Below, piece by piece: positions 35,048-47,271 of a DNA stretch of 64,000 nt. Both the position numbers and the translations under genes were made by a program. The stretch comes from Eutypa lata (taxonomy: Eukaryota; Ascomycota; Sordariomycetes; Xylariales; Diatrypaceae). Position 1 is the first letter of the stretch. Each line of letters opens with the position of its first letter. A model generated the notes under the pieces. The model was not told the origin of the DNA. It did no database searches and was given only the letters and a program-made list of their open reading frames with translations. The stretch covers positions 2,356,001 to 2,420,000 of the forward strand of contig JAKULF010000009.1 in assembly GCA_022661535.1 (NCBI GenBank), written 5' to 3'.

Positions 35048-36774
35048 ATGAGCGAAGCAGTGATCACTCCCGTCACGGAGTGGCCGGACTGGAGCACGAA
35101 TCCGGATGGCGGGGACCCCATCACCCAGGATCTCAACGCCCCCTATGACAAGGGAGACTTGTGCTGGATGCTCGTCAGCACCGTCCTGTGCTGGCAGATC
35201 ACGCCGGTACGTCGCTTTTAACTAGATCGTTTCGATTTCTTTTTCTCCACACAAAACTACTACTCAACTTGAATGCAACACCGAAGAAAAAAAGAAAAAA
35301 AGGCTAACATCTCTTTTTCTACGATACCTAGGCCATCGGGTTTCTCTACGCCGGAATGCACCGGCGGAAGGCCGCGCTGACGATGGTGTTCCAGTCGTTG
35401 TTCTGCGCCTGCGCGTGCGGCATCCAGTTTTGGATCTACGGGTACTCCTTGTACCAAGCCCGGACGACCAACCCGATACTCGGCGACTTGTCGTTGGCAG
35501 GACTGCACAATGTCCTGGCGTCCCCTTCTCTGGCTAACAGTGATATACCTGATATCCTCTACGCAGCCTTTGGGATGACATTTGTAACCGCGACGGCAAT
35601 GATCTTGGCCGGTGCTATGCTCGAGCGGGGCAGGCTGTGGCCTAGCATGTTGTTTCTCCTCTGCTGGACTACGTTTGTATATTACGTGTGAGTATCCTCC
35701 CTTCTCCCTGTGTATTCTATCCTTTAGTGGGCTTCCATTAGTATACTATATACGACCTCCGCCGAGAGGAGAACCCAATATTGACAACAAGCGCTATATA
35801 GGCTTGCCTACTTCGAATGGAACCCCAACGGGTGGCTATACAAACTCGGGGCCTACGATTTCGCGGGCTCGGGCCCCGTGCACATCGCGTCGGGGTTCGG
35901 GGCGCTCGCCTGGTCGCTGATGCTGGGGCCGCGTCTCCACGACGGCACGGCGAGCGAGCGCAAGCGCGCCATCCGGTTCAAGCCGCACAACCCGTTCCTG
36001 GTGGGGATCGGCACGGTCTTCATCTGGTTCGGGTGGTTCGCGTTCAACGGAGCGTCGACGGCGAACTTGTCGATACGCAGCATCTACGTGGTGGTCAACA
36101 CGAACCTAGCGGCGTGCGGAGGTGGCATCGGCTGGACCCTATTGGAATACATGCACAGCGGGAAGTTCTCGATCATAGGCTTCTGCTCGGGCATCATCAG
36201 CGGGCTGGTCGGCATCACGCCGGCCGCGGGCTACGTGCCCGTCTACGTCTCGGCGCTGATCGGCCTCCTGACCGCCGCGGCGTGCTACTTCACAGCGCAC
36301 TACAAGTACCTGATCTCGATCGACGAGGGGCTCGACATCTTCGCGATCCACGGCGTGGGGGGCGTGGTGGGCGACATCCTGACGGGCATCTTCGCGGCCG
36401 ACTGGGTGCCGGCGCTCGACGGCGTCAGCGGCGACACGTACAAGGGGGGCTGGTGGAACCGGAACTGGGAGCAGGTGGGGTTGCAGCTCGCCGCAGCTCT
36501 GACCTGCGCCGTTTGGTCCTTCGTCGTCTCCTGTATCCTGCTGTTCATCATCAACAGGATCCCCGGCCTGCACCTGCGTGTAAAAGAAGAGGACGAGATC
36601 CGAGGCCTCGACCACAAGTACTTCCACGACACGGAAGCCGAGGGCATGGAGTTCAGCCCGAGCGGGGGGCGCGCGTCGCCGCCCCTCGATGGCGTTCCCT
36701 TCGAGACGAGCGATCACAGCTCGGGCCCGGCGGTGACGCAAGGGGGGAATGTTACCACGACTAAGTTGGATTAG
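35048..36774 (+). CDS. Ammonium transporter (Amt/Mep/Rh family)
   Basis: Three exons, 35048-35206, 35332-35687 and 35802-36774, giving 495 residues in the usual 480-510 range. Phases 0 and 2 match. The family forms trimeric plasma-membrane channels that take up ammonium through eleven transmembrane helices. Visible markers: GFLYAGMHRRKAA in helix 1-2; WIYGYSL; the first pore histidine in SGPVHIASG; WFGWFAFN; the twin histidine region FAIHGVGGVVGD; and the conserved C-terminal cytosolic segment after IPGLHLRVKEEDEIRGLD, which couples subunits. The tail is Ser/Gly-rich and acidic, a possible regulatory region as in yeast Mep2. Exon 3 is strongly G/C-biased at third positions, producing a 315-codon shadow frame that is not a gene. 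Whether it is Mep1- or Mep2-like cannot be decided by eye. Confidence 0.95.
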
Positions 36775-38468
36775 GCGTGTTCTGTAGTCATCCTGGTCAG
36801 GGGATGTTATTCTTGTGGTGTTTCTTGTTTGCTGCTGGAAGTGCTGTAGGTTCCTGGTTTGTCAAAACAAATGATTTGGTGTCGTTAGAATCTTTTAACT
36901 AGATGGGGAATGAATTCTATCTAGATTATGCTATGCAGCTATATCCACCACACCTACCTACATATGTACTCCACTAGTTAGTACAAGGTAGACTTATCGG
37001 TGTCCTAATTATATACAGTTATATTCCACTGCTCTGGGTTATTCTCGTGATATTATAGTACTTCCTATGCATACCGAGAACTTTAATTTGGGTGGAGTTA
37101 CCCGTTAGCCAGGGGTAAGAGTGTCTTATAGCCAATCGATGTGGCTGGTTTCTCTATATTCAAACACATATGCACTTTTGCATCAATTCATGCATGATCG
37201 TAGCGTATGATTTTCTGAGATTGAAGTAAGATCGAAGAAGTGCTTTGAACAAACTAGCTTCATGTATGCGATTAACATTGCAGAGAGCCTATGATGTTAG
37301 TTATTACTGCAAGGCATCATTTCTTAGGGACAGCCATTCGTCCCTGGTTTATAAGTTGAACAGGCCGCCTTTCTGTAACGGATGGAAATGTGTGTGTGAC
37401 TTCCAGTTTCATAATGTCCTCGACCAGAAGGTCGCCGAGACAGATTTTGAATTCGGTGTATGGAAATGAAATGAGACCTGCGCCGGGCCGCTTTCATTAT
37501 GTTGTGGGTATGTACGTAAATTACGGTCATAAGCCCGATCTAGGTCATAACTAATATGAAGGAAATTGCGCGTAACTATCAAACAGATATCGGTAAGTAA
37601 AGCAGCAGTGTGAGAATCGAGTGTAGAATCATGCTGTAACCTAAGTGTTGTTAGCATTGCCAGGCCATAACGTAGGTAGTAGTACACTGGAAATGTTTAC
37701 ATACAGTATGGCGTTCTAAAGGTAGGCGTTGTAAATGGGCGGACAAGTGACAACACATCCCCGGTGGGGCCTGACGGGATGGAGAGGGATCCACCTGGCT
37801 GGTTCATAGCGGCCGTCAACAACAACTCTCATAAACAACAGAAACTTGAATTAATTAGGCTTTCATACATGTAGGTTTGACACGTCTGTTATTATTATTA
37901 TTATTCACTTTGTTGATGGACTTTGGTTTGGTTTCTGCTAAAACGCCTTTTCTTCTATAGTTACCTACATAACTACTGTTTCTACTTCATCACCATCCCA
38001 TCGTTCGTGCTTCTATTTCTCTGTATGCATGTCTCTACTTCTCTTCTACCTAGACTAGCATTTGAACAGTCTAGTTAAATGGTTGCATTGCATTGCATTG
38101 CAATGACATAAGCGCATATACATATTTTTTTTGTTGCATTTCGCCCTAGTTACGACCACTTGACTTGACTTGCCTAGCCTCTCTGCCTACAGAAGTTCCA
38201 TAAATAATTACGCTCTTGCAATTTATACCAGACGCCCCTGGTCCCTACGTACATGCCTACGTACAAACATAAAACATAACCTACCAACATATTCACATAT
38301 TCACATATTCACAACGCGAGCCATTCTAGACTGCTTACATACCTACTTATTGGATATTCTCCATATACGTAGTGTAGAAGCACGACGACATCGCGCAACT
38401 AAATTCTGGAGCCTATTCGGTTTGCTTGTGCGCCATTCTTTAATTTGACTACCTGCGTGCCATGAGAA
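36775..38468. other. Intergenic, no gene seen
   Basis: 3' flank of the transporter, then AT-rich DNA with ATTATTATTATT (about 37887-37903), a GCATT tandem repeat (about 38083-38100) and three TTCACATA repeats near 38288-38311. The right end is the promoter and leader of the She3-like gene. Confidence 0.5.
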
Positions 38469-40047
38469 ATGCCTAGATTGCAGAAATCTCGCCAACGATC
38501 TACTCACAGTCGCCAATCCTCAAATACCAATCGCTCAGACGTTGAAAACGGTGAGTTTACCAGTAATGCTTTTGCTCTATATTCGTTTGCTGCTCCTTAA
38601 TGGGAGCCATACGGTTCCATTGTTCGACCCCCTTGGGGGCGTAACTCCGCATGGAATGAGAACAATTTGCCTTTGTGTGTTAGTTTTAGTGAGCATTACG
38701 AACAAAGCAAATTAAACCTCCCCGTTTCAGACTTGTGATCGTATCGTATCGTATGGCTAAAAGCTAACGAAATCTTTCTTCATAGAGCCACCACCTTCGA
38801 GCTCGGGATCCAATGCAAATCAGAAGATAAAGCTTACACCTCGCTCGACAGGCGCTATGAAACATAAGACCAACGGCGCATCACCAGAGTCCCATTATAA
38901 CACCCACGCGAAGTCCATGGCCAATGGCAATGCCAACATACCCTCTACTATTCGAACAGTTCCTAGTTTCGACGTTACCTCGGAGCTATCTTCAAACGAA
39001 TCGCCCTCAGCTCGGAATAGCGGGTTTTCCAGTTCAGTTCACAGTTCTACAAGCGCTACTTCGGACGTATCCCAGCAGCCTCAGTCGGAACAGAGCGCGT
39101 CCACCGTGAGATTAAAACCGCAGTCACCAGGTCTAGCCTCGCCGGCGAGAATAACCGAAGGCCTCGCATCGCCTCCACTGAGTGATATCCATTCAGGGAT
39201 AGACGACAACATGGCAGATCCGTCATTACAAGTACCTAACCCGACTCCCGTAGATGATCGGTTTGCGCGTGACTCTTCGCCGCAATGGGATGGCGCGGTT
39301 GGCAAGGCTGGTCTCGGGAAGACGGGAAGGGTGATCAACAAGTTGGTGTCCGACAACGAGTCGTTGAAACGGGATATTCAGATCGAGAGGTTGAAGGCCG
39401 AAGAGTCGAAACAGGCCGCTAAGCTTCTGGAGGATAAGATGGAGCGCATGATATCAGAATACGAATCAAGACTACTAGAAGCGAACGTCACTAAAACCTT
39501 GCTGAGTCGGAAGGAGAGGCAGGTGGAATCACTACAGTCAGCAGTTGAGCTGGAGAAGAAGCGCACGGCCGATGCTCAAGAACGGGAACGGACGTGGCGG
39601 GACGAAATGGAGAAGAGCCGCCGCGATGCCACTGTCCAGGTCGAGGAGGCCAATACGCAAGCCGCGCTTATGGAGGGACGGTACAACGCTATTTCGGGGC
39701 ATTGGAAGGGCCAGGGCGACGAAGTCAAGCGAGCGATGAAGGGGCTCAACACGAAGATCGAAGCCCTAAACATAGAACGTAAGAACGATGATGATAGGAT
39801 TAATACGCTACGGGACCTATGCGACCAGCAGGACGGCAACATTCGAGATCTCATACGGCAGAAGGAAGAGATCGCCCAGGCATTCGAGGACTACAAGCAG
39901 CAACAGGAGGCCATGTTGAAGGACATCAAAACCCACGCCCGTGAGAGGGAAGAAGACCAGGCTCAGACTATCGAGGAGACAAAACGGGTGCTTGGGCAGC
40001 TCAAGTGGGCGCTAAACGTCAAACAAACCGTGAAAGGTGCTCAATAA
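38469..40047 (+). CDS. she3: She3-like coiled-coil RNA-transport adaptor
   Basis: Two exons, 38469-38550 and 38786-40047, phase 1, giving 447 residues. I chose the ATG at 38469 because the nearby ATG at 38462 is stopped after four codons and the open frame continues through a GTGAGT donor into the long exon. The N-terminal 150 residues are Ser/Thr/Pro-rich and disordered (PRLQKSRQRSTHSRQSS). From about residue 155 (GKTGRVINKLVSDNESLKRD) to the end is an almost continuous heptad-rich coiled coil. Order and wording match the ascomycete proteins catalogued as SWI5-dependent HO expression protein 3 (She3). In yeast She3 links mRNA-bound She2 to the myosin Myo4 for mRNA localisation; the same role in filamentous fungi is not established. 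Another coiled-coil protein cannot be fully excluded. Confidence 0.78.
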
Positions 40048-41283
40048 TTGCATGCAAGAAAGACTATTGATATTCTGAGGCTAGAATGCTAGTCTAGGTA
40101 CCTAGGCATCGTATTTTTGCACGTGCCTATTTATCATATTGTTTAGAGCTGCCACTTCCCTACCTAGTTGCGCGCTCTTCTCGACTGAAACAACGAAACG
40201 CTATAGAAGTATTTGGGATCGCCATTCTACCTACTTAGGTACCTATGCTAGGCGCTACATCTGTATGGTCAAGTCTCCAGCCCATCCAAACCGCATACAC
40301 TGGCTTACCAAGGCGTTTTGGGTATCTTCGAAACTGGCCTTGGGTTTCCCATGGGATTTTCAACTTTCATTATCTTCTCGAAACATATATCTCGAAAGAA
40401 CAACGGGGACGACGACAGGATGGTTTGATCAAAGGGGCTCAGAATGCCAAGCATTGCCCGAACCTAGATACTTAAGTAATGATATGGAAACGGCGTTTGA
40501 AGGGTGTCTCGGGGTGGACGGCTTTATGGGAAAGACAGAACACAAGACTTCTTCTTTATTCTTCTCTTTTTTCTTCTTCTTTTTTGGTATCTCTGCGCCA
40601 AGGAGGGAGGGGGTTTCATGGCTTTCTCTGGGTGGGAAACTTGGTCTGCATGAAGAAACCCAAAATCAATTGTATTATATTAAGCGAATTGCATTCATAT
40701 CATCCCATGGCCTTCCCCCAACCCACCCTTTTTGACATTTTGGCATATACCCCGGGGGGTTAGTTGGGCTCTTATTTAAAGTTAGAAAGAAAAGGGTTGG
40801 ATGGGTGGGTAGAATCTTTTCTTTACTCCCATGGGGGGGGGGGAACAGAGTTGTTTGTCGAGAGTAAAAATATACCAAACCTCTTCTTGAGTAATTGTGA
40901 TGTGCATGGTGTATAATATGTTCACTGGAGGAGATGTATTACCTTGATGGATAGATACTAAGCTGAAAAGGGGGAGCAAGTTTAATCCTTTTGAAGTTCA
41001 GGTTCCGGATCCAAATAAGGAGGCATATTTGCTGCTTGCCTAGATACGGCCGCACACTCACCACCCGAGGCGTCCAGCCAGCCAGCCGCTCATCATGGTC
41101 ATGACAATGGTAATAATAGGTTATTACATTATTACACCTGCGTACGTACGTACGTACATACATACATATGTACATACATACATACATACATACATACATA
41201 CATACATACCTTAGGTTGAATTCCGGCACCTGCTACAGCAACACCAGGTACCTACTCCCTCCCTACCTACCGCAGCGCGATTA
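40048..41283. other. Intergenic, left part of a repeat-rich block
   Basis: No gene seen; the ORFs at 40139-40735 look like chance. Holds homopolymer runs (G-run near 40837-40848) and a long CGTACGTAC/ATACATAC microsatellite at about 41139-41211. Confidence 0.5.
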
Positions 41284-41379
41284 GGTGGGGCAAAACAATG
41301 ATTGTAAGCCCTACAATCGTTGTGCTGTATCACAATCGTTGTTTCACAGAACAATCGTTATAAGGTCAACAATCGTTGT
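41284..41379. repeat. Left ACAA-N3-TTGT array
   Basis: Five 11-bp units at 41295-41305 (ACAATGATTGT), 41313, 41332 and 41369 (each ACAATCGTTGT) and 41351 (ACAATCGTTAT). Start-to-start spacing is 18, 19, 19 and 18 bp. Each unit is a near-palindrome with ACAA and TTGT arms. It is preceded by TTAGGTGGGGCAAAA, one arm of an inverted repeat whose partner lies at about 41757-41770. Confidence 0.8.
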
Positions 41380-41542
41380 AAAGTGTGGGTCACCACCCGA
41401 GCGAATTGATCTGATTGGTCCAAATACCTAGGTAGCTGGACCCGTAGGTTCCGGACCGGAATAATATTTATCCGGCGATCCGTCCAAAAAAGTAAAAGAA
41501 TCGGACCCACCACCACCTACCACCTACCACCTACCACCTTAA

Positions 41543-41690
41543 ATTCTTTTTTTTAACACAAGGGCGAATCGAACTAGTCACCTTCACAATTGGACACATT
41601 AAACATACATACAGGCTAGTCAATTTTACGTTACGGCTACGGTCTACGGGATTATACCACTACACTACGGTCACCTAACTACATTACTAC
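41543..41690 (-). other. tRNA-like A-box/B-box pair, degenerate
   Basis: The minus strand shows TAGTGTAGTGGTATAATC, a good match to a tRNA D-arm/A box, and about 85 bp later AGTTCGATTCGCC, a match to the T-loop/B box. The acceptor and T stems do not pair, so this is not a working tRNA. An A8 run follows the B box, as in tRNA-derived SINE tails. It could be a tRNA-derived retroelement remnant or an internal RNA polymerase III promoter. Confidence 0.35.
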
Positions 41691-41756
41691 ATTGCACGGT
41701 CGGATTATTCCAATTAAACCTTATATACTTGCAACGTCCGAATTATGCAACCACCA

Positions 41757-41841
41757 TTTTGCCCCACTAAACCCAACAATGATTGTTGGCCATACAATCG
41801 TTGTTGCTGCAACAATCGTTATAAGCACCTACAATCGTTGT
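41757..41841. repeat. Right ACAA-N3-TTGT array
   Basis: ATTTTGCCCCACTAA (inverted partner of the left GTGGGGCAAAA) is followed by four units at 41776 (ACAATGATTGT), 41794 (ACAATCGTTGT), 41812 (ACAATCGTTAT) and 41831 (ACAATCGTTGT), spaced 18, 18 and 19 bp. The unit order repeats that of the left array minus one unit, and the spacer after the TTAT variant starts AAG in both arrays. Confidence 0.8.
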
Positions 41842-43408
41842 TAGCCCGCACCAATTCCCACTACGGTACCCACAGGTTTAGAATACTTAAGTCGTAAAAG
41901 TAGCAAAAACCAGCACCCTTGTCCCAGGCTGTTGATATGGAAGGTCGACATGCTTGCTTGGACTGGATCTCGCCTCCAAACACGTCGCTGTCTTGGGGGT
42001 GGCGGGTTCGGTTCGTATCGAACTGCCTGTTGTAAAAGATTCTGAGCCTTAAATGGAAGACGGGCAATTGTGTTACAAGGGGACTGTAGTTTGTATCTTC
42101 GACCGATTTTTTTTTTTTTGGTCTTTCTTTCTCTTTTTCCCCCCCTTCTCTTTTCTTTATCTCATTGATTAAGTCGGTCATCTCCCCCCCCTAAGAAGAG
42201 AGAGCGGATTTTATTATTTTCCATCTATCTTCGTCTATCACCAAGCAAGCAACTACCTACCTACTTACTATATATGTATATATATATATATATATAATAT
42301 AATAAACACTATCAACACCCAACTACCTACCTATTAAGACGACTGCGTCCCTTTTTCCACCTTTAAAGGCACACACACATAGTTCTGATGCTATCTTGTC
42401 TAGATAGATGCCATCTATCCATCCATCCCCAACCAAATCTGCACTCTCTTTAAACACTACATACATCCATCCATCCATCTAACAACGCTTAATAAATAGA
42501 CACTTAGATAGATGTACAGCCACCTAACCTACCCAAGTAAACAAGCATAACGCTTCTGCTAGAAAGCTATCTTCTTCTACCTATCCTCTAAGTAGGGTCT
42601 TTGTTTGGATCCAGTGATATAATCCATGGAGAGACAACTAAGCTACTTACTACCTACTTACTATTTATTCTCTCTCACCTTTGTAATGTTATACTAAAAT
42701 TTTTTATAAAAAAAGGTACGCCGTTAAATTATGCCATCTTGCTGACTAGAAGTCAAATTTCGATTATACACAGAGACGTTTTATTGTAAATAAAACCTAA
42801 TTATTATTAGTATTGATCAAGAGTTTCTCAAACCCCTTTCGCAGTGAAGTAGTAGTAACTTTCTTTAGGTAGTCGATGTGGGCTTAGCCAGTCAGCACTC
42901 ACTGCCCCTATAGACATACCACCACCCCTTCTTTCACATCTTGCCCCTACAGTAACGCCTCATAGACCTTAAGATGAAATTTCACCGTCGAATTTAATGC
43001 AATCGCAACACATGTAGTATGTAGTACGCATAACTAGCATGTAGCATGTGGTAGTGCGTGTGATGCAGGTTAATCGAATGGATATCAAATAAACTACAGT
43101 GTGGTTGGTGGTGGTGGTATCAATGAGTCCTCCCTGCCTCCCTCTTTTTTCTCGTCTCCTCTCGTCTCCTCTCTTAATGCATTTGCTTGCATTTGTGTGT
43201 ATTCTACAAGTTATTACTGTCGCTGTTGTTTCCTTTTCCCTTTTACCCATCCTATCCATCTATCTATCCCTTTAGTAGATGACCTGACTAATAGTAGCCC
43301 TAGATACATGTAGCTAGGTAAGCCAATCGGGAACGCCTCGTTACCATTACCCCCACCCCCGTGAATCTCATCCTAGAGGTACCTAGGTATACCGTACCTA
43401 TGGACATT
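41842..43408. other. Intergenic, right part of the repeat-rich block
   Basis: No gene seen. Contains T-, C- and TATA-tracts (42107-42150, 42265-42300), CATCCATC repeats (42410-42480) and AT-rich DNA (42690-42810). The right end is the 3' flank of the minus-strand Pta1 gene. Confidence 0.5.
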
Positions 43409-43507
43409 TCACGTAGCAGCAGCGCTCACCGGTGTCCCTGCCGCAGGCGTTCCATTCCCACTACCCCCACCGCCTAGTATCACCATCCCGCTCTGTTGTT
43501 GCTGTTG

Positions 43508-43541
<34 letters not shown>

Positions 43542-46141
43542 GCCTCCAAGAACCCCGGCCGCCAACGCTGGAGGTACTTGGCAGCCATAGGCCTCGCGTC
43601 CTCGTAGTCAACCCAGATATCCTGGACGGTGTCCAGCGCGACGTCACGGACGGGTGGGCGCATCATGACCAGATAGTACAGGCTTGTCAGGGCGAGCCCC
43701 ACCAGGCTGGGATCACGGCACAGCGTTCGGACGCGCGATAGGATCGGGGCGTTGAGCTCGGGCAGCTCGCTTAGGAACCGCGTTAGCACCTTGTCCTGGG
43801 CGTGCAGGTAGGGGAAGAAGCCGTCGAGGATGCGTAGGGCCCACTTGTCGTAGTGAAGGGTAGTGGTGGTGGTGGTGGTGGTGCTGGCATCATCGGCTGG
43901 TGATGATGGATTTGTGGCGGCGGCGGCAGCAGCAGCGAACCGTTGTTGGACTTTGTCGTTGTACCACTCCTCACTCAGCCAGGAGACAGCCACCTCGATG
44001 CGCTTCCGGAAGTCTTCGAGGATGTAGGCGTATAGTAGCTCGCGCACGGAGTTGCTGAGGACGGCGCTAGGTAATGATGACACTTTGCTATCTTCCTCGT
44101 CCTTCACCACCACCGACACGTCGTCGAGCCCTGATGTCGCCCGAGTCGCTAGGCGCGTGATGATGGTTATCCACGAGTCGCGGTCGTAAGAGCTCGCGGC
44201 AAGCCTGTTAATGCCTGCTTTTGGCTTCTTGATAGCTGGGTCCTCCAGGGTTCTCATGGTACCGAAGACGCGCGTGATGGCGCCTTGCCCCACCTTCGCC
44301 GCTTGTTCTGGGTTTAGAGTAGGTGGCGGAGGTAACCGGAACGCAGGTAATGCCAGGGAACCCAGTTCCGATTTTGGAAGCTCACGTCCCCCGTCTATTG
44401 GTGATGTATCGAGCTTGTTGAGGATCTGCTCATTGTCCTCAGTTGCGTAGAAGTCCGGTTCGTAGTCATCTTCATCCTCATCCACACCCAGTGGAGCTGT
44501 TTCAGGGTTGATCGGTACTTGTCCAGCCTCGTGGAGAACAGCTAAACGGTCTCGGACGCCCTATATATCATTAGATTAAGTCCGGCATGTAATACAAGGA
44601 AAACCTACACTAATTGCCTGCTCGAGAATGCCAGCATCTAAACGTGCAATTGTGTTGACACTAATTTTTGCGGCAAGGGATGGTGGGACAACAGCGCCAA
44701 CATTGAAATTCTTGAGACCTGAGTTCTGGGTGAGAGCGAATACCTCTGCCAGCGTATGTGGCCCAGGTGTGAGTGGTGTGATCTGTAATACTGGCTGTGT
44801 TGATATCGTCGCCGTCCTTTGGCGTTTCGCTTCCGACTCTGCTTGCTCGACAAGTGCTCGTTTTCGACTTGTCCCGTCAAAAACTTCGGCTCGTGACCGC
44901 GTCAGCCGCTCAACGTGTTGTTGTATACGGCCTACCATCGGATTGTGGGGATCCCTGTGCTGAGTTAGAACTTGCACTAAACATCACTCATGAAGCGGGT
45001 TTTACCTTTTCGATAGATGTATGAGAAACATCCGCGTCGTCTTTTCCATAGATTTCACTATCACTTTCGTCTTCGGAGTCATGGGTGCATGTGCCAGTTT
45101 AAAAGGGTTAAAGCTAAGGACAGCATTTAGGATACGGGTCGACGTCGAAGGTCGCGCTCGTACGAGGATAGATAGAGTATTAAGAGTCGCATCGACTATT
45201 AAGACCTCACTTAGGTTGGTATTGTTAGCTAACTGTACGATATTGGTTCTAGGAACCACTAAGGGTACTCACCTGCTACTTTCCTGCAACACTCCGAGCA
45301 TTCTATCCAACAATCCAAAAGCCTCGGCTTCTAGCGTCGGAGTTTGCAGTACTGGGTGGTTAGGAGGAACCATGACAAGGGAGATATCAAGTGGATCGCC
45401 GCGCTATAAGAACGGTCAGCGGCACAGTGGAAGACATCGACTTGAACAGCTTATCTTACCCTTGGTTCTGGGTTGATGCTCGTGGTTTGGGCGAGCACAA
45501 CTCTTTGCGCGAACTTGATGCAGCATATCCGTATCGTTAAAGGGGCGGTATCCCATATCTGAAGTATTCTTGTCTTGATAGCTGTCATGCGCTCCCAGGT
45601 GGACGTATCATAGGAATTGTTGATTCTAGTAAAGTACGGAATATCAGCACATGGTTTGGTCTTTCATGGCACACAGGGTCACACTCTTCGAAGGGAAGGT
45701 TTGGCAAGACGGAGAGTGATAGAAGATGACTATGCGCGAAGTCATAAACACGACCAGGTCTACGAAGAGTCTACGATGCCAATTGGGGCTGAAAAAAACC
45801 TACATCCATCTTAAAGCGAGCGGGTATATACTGGCAGCTGCTTGAATCGTATTCCTCAACACCAGCGCATCCTGATTTGGGTCCTCCACCAAGAGCTTCA
45901 GTGTTTCCAAGACAAGTAAAGATAGTGTTTCTTTCTGACCGAGAGCGACAGCGGGTGAGGCAAATGCTTCGGAGAGAAAATCGGTGCCCCATCTTCTAAA
46001 CTCTACCTGTGCTGAAGGCCCTATAATGGGAAGAGTTGCTTGGATAACTTGTTGATAGTAGCTGACATCGCCTAATACGAGCTTTCGCGCGTCTTCGAGT
46101 TGGCGGATCTGATCGGGTACTGAGAGCTGTGCACTCGCCAT
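43409..46141 (-). CDS. pta1: Pta1/symplekin, mRNA 3'-end processing scaffold
   Basis: Six exons on the minus strand: 46141-45804, 45625-45460, 45403-45273, 45248-45006, 44954-44609 and 44560-43409, giving 791 residues (yeast Pta1 is about the same size), with every phase matching. The N-terminal helical-repeat domain carries symplekin family wording: YDTSTWERMTAIKTRIL, WDTAPLTIRICCIKFAQRVV and SLVMVPPNHPVLQTPTLEAE. A basic linker with SRKRALVEQAESEAKRQR follows, then an acidic patch (DEDEDDYEPDFYATED) and a helical C-terminus. Pta1 is a nuclear subunit of the cleavage and polyadenylation factor and bridges the nuclease, polymerase and phosphatase modules. The last 35 residues contain a Gln tract of about 17 encoded by CAG repeats (about 43495-43541) and a Gly/Ala tail, likely variable between strains. 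The upstream region is shared with Coa3. Confidence 0.92.
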
Positions 46142-47271
46142 GATGGGCCGTGGAACTTGGAAAGAGGCAACGCCTAGGTGAGCCCTAGGTCTACTGAAAT
46201 AAGGGCGCTATTACTACGAGGGGAGTCCGTGCTGTCGCGGGTCAAAGATGGAAGTGACATGAATAATTGAGCAGGAGGCAGAAAGTGGGAATAGGACATA
46301 AATGTCAAATTCAATGACGGATGATATAACTTATTTCTCTCGAATATGCTAACGATGTTATGACCTGGGTCGAAATAAAGTAAAGAGAAGCGGTTCTTAT
46401 TCGGAGTTGTTGGTATTAAGTTATCGTTGTCGGTTGTTCTTATTCTTGTTCTTGTTGATGTTGATGATGTCAATATTTGAAGATTGGGAATGAGATGGGA
46501 ATGGGTGGGTGGATTTGGATGCGCAGGAGCGCGTATGATGCCGGCCTGGGGGAAATCAGGACCCTGAAGAAAATGATCCACACAAGTTATAAGTTACTGC
46601 TGCTGCTTGTCCACTCAAAAACGGTCCAAACAAGCCAATCAAGTGTGTATATGTGACTGTATGCAAATTGTATGTATAAGTTAACAAACCGCTGCTCTTG
46701 TCTTTAGGTGAACAACTTGTGAACTAGAGCTCATTTGTTACTACAAAGACAAAGAGGACGTGAGTTAAAAAGTGAAAGAGCTGTTGGTTGAGTAGGAAGT
46801 TCAAGTTTGCAGTTAGGTACAGAGGGACAAGGCAAACCATATGCAGTACCTATATTGTACAATACATACAGGACTATGTGCAGTTGGTAACAGCGCCCAA
46901 GCTCTACTACCAGCTGCCAGTTACATCTTCACCTCAATCCCGAGGCGGCATACAGCGGTAGGCATCGGGCATTGGCATCGGACGGAGGAGCGCATTTCTT
47001 CCAAAAAGTATCGTCCCACTTCGGGCGAAGCAAGCAAGCTTGCCCTGCTCAATACACGATTATTATCCCGAACGAACATATCACCACTCATATACACGAA
47101 CGCACTCCCTCCCACATAACAGCTTGTCGCCAATTGGCCAAGGATCGTTTCGTTCATTGAAAAGTCAAGAAAATGGCCGGGTTAGTCCCCCTACCCTTCT
47201 TTCACCCTCTGTCCCTCCCCCACCACCGGCTCGTGATACTTAGCCAGCCCAGCACAGCCCCAGCCTCACCC
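46142..47271. promoter_or_regulatory. Divergent intergenic region, pta1 and coa3
   Basis: About 1.1 kb between two start codons facing away from each other; must hold both promoters. The ORF at 46174-46581 is stop-free by chance and has no motif. CT-rich leader sequence (TTTCACCCTCTGTCCCTCCC) lies just left of the coa3 start. An in-frame ATG at 47173 offers a longer coa3 N-terminus. Confidence 0.45.

Noticed and set aside
35817..36764. 315-codon Arg/Gly-rich ORF overlapping the ammonium transporter
   Set aside because: Same strand, other frame; produced by the strong third-position G/C bias of exon 3. The transporter frame has all the family motifs.
41543..41690. Functional tRNA gene
   Set aside because: Neither the acceptor nor the T stem can pair; only the A-box and B-box words remain.
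41284..41841. CRISPR-like array
   Set aside because: Units are only 11 bp with 7-8 bp spacers, near-palindromic and in a eukaryote; not a CRISPR.
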